From Desmonostoc geniculatum HA4340-LM1 (GTDB lineage Bacteria > Cyanobacteriota > Cyanobacteriia > Cyanobacteriales > Nostocaceae): a DNA stretch of 64,000 nucleotides. How positions within the stretch are numbered: the first letter of the stretch is position 1; the number at the start of each line of letters is the position of its first letter. The notes below the pieces were generated by a model that was given only the letters and a program-made list of their open reading frames with translations, had not been told where the DNA came from and ran no database searches. Below, piece by piece: positions 61,851-64,000 of the stretch. The DNA lies in contig JAHHHB010000021.1 of NCBI GenBank assembly GCA_019359545.1, forward strand, positions 1 to 64,000, written 5' to 3'. The position numbers were made by a program, and so were the translations under genes.

Positions 61851-62852
61851 ATGAAACACCTTGAAGGTAAAGTCACATTAGTCACAGGCGCAACGCGGGG
61901 AATTGGTCGGGGAATTGCCATTGGCCTCGGTGAAGCAGGGGCAACTGTCTACATTACTGGTCGCAGTTTAAACAATTCCTATGCCAATGATGATATTTCC
62001 GGCACTCTCACTGAAACGCAATTAGCCGTTGAACAAGCCGGTGGTGTATGCATTCCCGTGCAAGTAGATCACAGCAATGATGAGCAGGTGCGTTTGCTCT
62101 TTGAACGCATCCAAGATGAGCAAAATGGACGACTCGATTTGCTGGTAAATAATGCTTACTCCGGAGTCAAGGCAATAAGAGACGCTTATGGGCGTCCTTT
62201 TTGGGATGGTGAGCCAAGTATTTGGGATGCTTGCAACAATGTTGGTCTTCGTAGTCACTATGTAGCGAGTATTTTTGCTGCCCGGATGATGACTAAGCGT
62301 AAGTCTGGACTAATTTGCACTATTTCCTCTTGGGGCAGCATGTCCTATCTATTTAATACAGCATATGGTGTTGGGAAAACAGCCTGCGATCGCCTCGCCG
62401 CTGATATGGCTGTTGAACTCAAGCCCTATAATGTCGCTTCGGTTTCCATTTGGCCGGGTATTGTTGGGACTGAGCATATTTCCCAGATGGCATCTGAAGT
62501 CAGCCAAACAAATACTACTGACCAAAGAAACTCATTTTTCAGTAGCCGTTATAACTGGGAAACTCCCTTGTTTACTGGTCGAGCGATCGCTAAACTGGCT
62601 GGCGATCCAAATATCATGCGTCGCACAGGACGCTTGCAAATTGTTGCCGAACTCGCTAGCCAATATGGAATTGTAGATGAAAATGGCGTAGGCGAAGCCC
62701 GTCGTAGACATCGGCCTGCGTCGTTACGCTCTCTACGTTTTGTGCTGCCGGCTGCATTGCCCGTACTGATAAACTACTCAAGGCTCATACCCGATATTAA
62801 AGTGCCGTGGTCGCTGTTACTACTGAATGCCCTGAGTTCACCTAAAGTTTAA
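61851..62852 (+). CDS. Short-chain dehydrogenase, DHRS1-like
   Basis: The ATG at 61851 (MKHLEGKVTLVTGATRGIGR) is chosen over an upstream TTG. The 333-residue product has the NAD(P)-binding TGATRGIG, LVNNAYSG, catalytic Ser at 159-160 in TISSWGS, and Tyr172/Lys176 in AYGVGKTACD. Its length and sequence (PFWDGEPSIWDACNNVGLRS) resemble the DHRS1 group, whose natural substrates are unclear. Near the C-terminus, the segment GVGEARRRHRPA is encoded by a spacer-type repeat (62684-62715) inserted in frame. The gene appears functional apart from this. It stands alone. Confidence 0.85.
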   Translation: MKHLEGKVTLVTGATRGIGRGIAIGLGEAGATVYITGRSLNNSYANDDISGTLTETQLAVEQAGGVCIPVQVDHSNDEQVRLLFERIQDEQNGRLDLLVNNAYSGVKAIRDAYGRPFWDGEPSIWDACNNVGLRSHYVASIFAARMMTKRKSGLICTISSWGSMSYLFNTAYGVGKTACDRLAADMAVELKPYNVASVSIWPGIVGTEHISQMASEVSQTNTTDQRNSFFSSRYNWETPLFTGRAIAKLAGDPNIMRRTGRLQIVAELASQYGIVDENGVGEARRRHRPASLRSLRFVLPAALPVLINYSRLIPDIKVPWSLLLLNALSSPKV

Positions 62853-62908
62853 AGGGTAGGGGGCATGGGGCATTGGGTAAGAGTTATAGCAATTTGCTGT
62901 TGAATCGA

Positions 62909-62936
62909 GTAGGGTAGCACAGCTGTGCTACCCTAC
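62909..62936. repeat. Palindrome GTAGGGTAGCACAG, copy 3
   Basis: This is a perfect 28-bp palindrome: GTAGGGTAGCACAG and its exact inverse CTGTGCTACCCTAC without spacer. Confidence 0.95.
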
Positions 62937-62956
62937 AATCGTTTAATTTTCTTTGG

Positions 62957-63238
62957 GTGTATTCCATTCAATTGAAAACCGCTATAGAAAACTGGGTTCA
63001 TCCACCTCTGAACTCCATTAATGAGTATTTGAACTGGATTAATCCACCTTTGAACTCCATTAATGAGTATTTGAACTGGATTAATCCACCTCTAAACTCC
63101 ATTAATGAGTATTTGAACTGGATTAATCCACCTCTGAACTCCGTTAACGAGTATTTAAACTGGATTAATGCAACTTTTATACTCCTGAATCAAGAATCGT
63201 CAGTTGGGTTTCATTCCTCTGCCCCATGCCCAAAATAA
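62957..63238 (+). CDS. Possible repeat protein of 14-residue units
   Basis: An open frame of 93 codons starts with GTG at 62957; there is no in-frame ATG and no good ribosome binding site. It encodes MYSIQLKTAIENWV, then four tandem copies of PPLNSINEYLNWIN, then an unrelated tail. Each 14-mer is itself two heptads of the pattern xxLNxIN, giving a possible amphipathic helix or beta-solenoid. Four of the five differences between the copies are synonymous, which argues for past translation. Only this forward frame is open through all copies. The ORF could still be a non-coding tandem repeat. Confidence 0.35.
   Translation: MYSIQLKTAIENWVHPPLNSINEYLNWINPPLNSINEYLNWINPPLNSINEYLNWINPPLNSVNEYLNWINATFILLNQESSVGFHSSAPCPK
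63002..63169 (+). repeat. 42-bp tandem repeat, four full copies
   Basis: Copies begin at 63002, 63044, 63086 and 63128 with CCACCTCTGAACTCC (or a close variant) and end in AACTGGATTAAT. A partial copy (AACTGGGTTCAT) precedes the first. Half-units of 21 bp are also related (CTGAACTCCATTAAT against TTGAACTGGATTAAT). Confidence 0.95.
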
Positions 63239-63305
63239 ACTATCCTGAGATATATAAAACTTTGTATCCTGTGTTTAATAAGCTTTAATATTTCTTTTAA
63301 AACTG

Positions 63306-64000
63306 GTGCAAGAAGATTTTAGGTTAATTGTTGATTTAGTTTCAGTTTTGGCGGTTGCAGCCTGTGGCGGACTGTTAGCGGCACTTTTGCGGCAACCTGT
63401 ACTGCTGGGGTATCTCATTGGCGGGATGATCGTCGGCCCGGCTGGACTGGGAGTGATTAAAGAAGTTATTCAAGTTGAGACTCTGGCACAGTTCGGGGTG
63501 GCGTTTTTATTATTCGCTTTGGGTGTAGAATTTTCCTTTGCGGAACTCAAGAAAGTAAAGGCGATCGCTCTGGGTGGAGGTGGACTCCAGATTGCTTTGA
63601 CGATTTTGGTTACGGTTACGGTATGCGGGTTAACTGGTGCCTGGGGAACGTTACCTGCTAAGGGGATGTTTTTGGGCTGTATTCTCTCGTTGTCTTCCAC
63701 GGCGGTTGTCCTCAAGTCGTTGATGGAACGCAATGAAACAGAAACGCCCCACGGACAAGTGATGTTGGGTATTTTGGTAGTCCAGGATTTAGCGCTGGGC
63801 TTGATGTTGGCAGTCTTACCAGCCCTCAACCAACCCCCAGAAACCATTGGCATCGCCGTACTCACAGCGCTGGCGTCCATTGCTTTATTTGCCCTCGGCG
63901 CGATCGCAGCAGGGATTTGGCTGATACCGCCTTTGTTGCGACTCTTAGCTCGTACTGAAAGCAAAGAACTATTTTTATTAGGCGTTGTAGCTTTATGTTT
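63306..64000 (+). CDS. KefB-type cation:proton antiporter, N-terminal part
   Basis: The frame runs off the right edge. GTG at 63306 is the first likely start, as a stop codon (TAA, 63279-63281) lies upstream and no in-frame ATG precedes conserved sequence. The 231 visible residues show the CPA2 antiporter pattern: LAALLRQPVLLGYLIGGMIV, GPAGLGVIKE, FLLFALGVEFSFAELKKVK and LSLSSTAVVLKSLMER, with the conserved Gln-Asp of VVQDLALGLMLA. It should exchange K+ or Na+ for H+ across the plasma or thylakoid membrane. TrkA-type regulatory domains, if any, lie beyond the window. Confidence 0.9.
   Translation, partial: MQEDFRLIVDLVSVLAVAACGGLLAALLRQPVLLGYLIGGMIVGPAGLGVIKEVIQVETLAQFGVAFLLFALGVEFSFAELKKVKAIALGGGGLQIALTILVTVTVCGLTGAWGTLPAKGMFLGCILSLSSTAVVLKSLMERNETETPHGQVMLGILVVQDLALGLMLAVLPALNQPPETIGIAVLTALASIALFALGAIAAGIWLIPPLLRLLARTESKELFLLGVVALC

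Noticed and set aside
63002-63169. 42-bp repeat considered as a CRISPR
   Set aside because: Copies are directly adjacent with no spacers.

Overview
The window looks like chromosomal DNA of a filamentous, heterocyst-type cyanobacterium (Nostocales, Nostoc/Anabaena-like). The reasons are the very frequent HIP1 octamer GCGATCGC, the bicarbonate transporter pair sbtA/sbtB, a CPP1-like chaperone, hemL, a group 2 sigma factor, a 1.8-kb-residue Ser/Thr kinase-histidine kinase of the type typical of Nostoc, and dense Nostoc-style intergenic repeats (heptamer TCATTTG/TCAGTTG arrays, GAATTCTGA arrays, GGGGA arrays, and GTAGGG- or GTAGAG-ended palindromes). I see no tRNA, rRNA or CRISPR array. Most genes are single or in two- or three-gene units, separated by repeat-rich spacers.

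Layout. 1-7.7 kb: the end of an IS5-like transposase, a DUF1565/SLH surface protein, two nested-palindrome MITE-like elements, a coiled-coil/TPR membrane protein and a DUF925 nucleotidyltransferase. 7.7-13.2 kb: one 1813-residue signalling protein. 13.6-18.5 kb: an NTF2-like protein, a KTSC-domain protein, moaE (with a broken second copy of its 3' end 1.1 kb away), and the clpS-DUF2103 pair. 18.7-28.8 kb: an exported FAD oxidoreductase, a possible ATP-grasp protein, the cobalamin adenosyltransferase, a group 2 sigma factor, a HerA-like ATPase and a GST. 30-36 kb: a fasciclin protein, hemL, a ChaB-like protein, hisIE, an APH-fold kinase, an internally deleted MFS transporter, a cluster of DnaA-box-like sites and a DUF2811 protein. 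36-43.5 kb: two orphan OmpR-type regulators flanking a CPP1-like gene, an HTH-NACHT NTPase (candidate NLR-like defence protein), a 17-bp-TIR MITE, and a rhodanese-fold protein that lacks the catalytic Cys and ends in 11-mer repeats. 43.8-50.8 kb: an RNase D-like exonuclease, two CAP-domain proteins, trpB with a methyltransferase, a truncated MHYT gene, a SUI1 factor and a 52-residue Pmp3/YqaE-like gene. 51-54 kb: a carbon-concentrating block. 55-64 kb: trpC, lpdA, a LuxR regulator, an agmatinase-family ureohydrolase, a DUF4258/YgiT-like toxin-antitoxin pair, an IS200/IS605-like non-autonomous element, an SDR, a 42-bp in-frame tandem repeat and the start of a KefB-like antiporter.

How genes work together. 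sbtA, sbtB and a Tat-exported beta-carbonic anhydrase lie 4 and 15 bp apart on one strand and form an inorganic-carbon operon. A second, cytosolic-type beta-carbonic anhydrase lies just upstream behind a strong terminator. clpS and DUF2103, trpB and a methyltransferase, lpdA and trpC, and the toxin-antitoxin genes are the other evident units.

The strongest themes for a second look are: (1) repeats that behave as modular, nested palindromes with compensatory changes; (2) intergenic-type repeats that have become protein-coding in at least four genes; (3) a 14-residue tandem repeat whose copies differ almost only synonymously; (4) the sbtA-sbtB-exported CA operon, whose SbtB has no R-loop cysteines; (5) the HTH-NACHT protein; (6) the IS605-like element with covarying hairpins. 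All functional calls come from reading the sequence; no database search was run.
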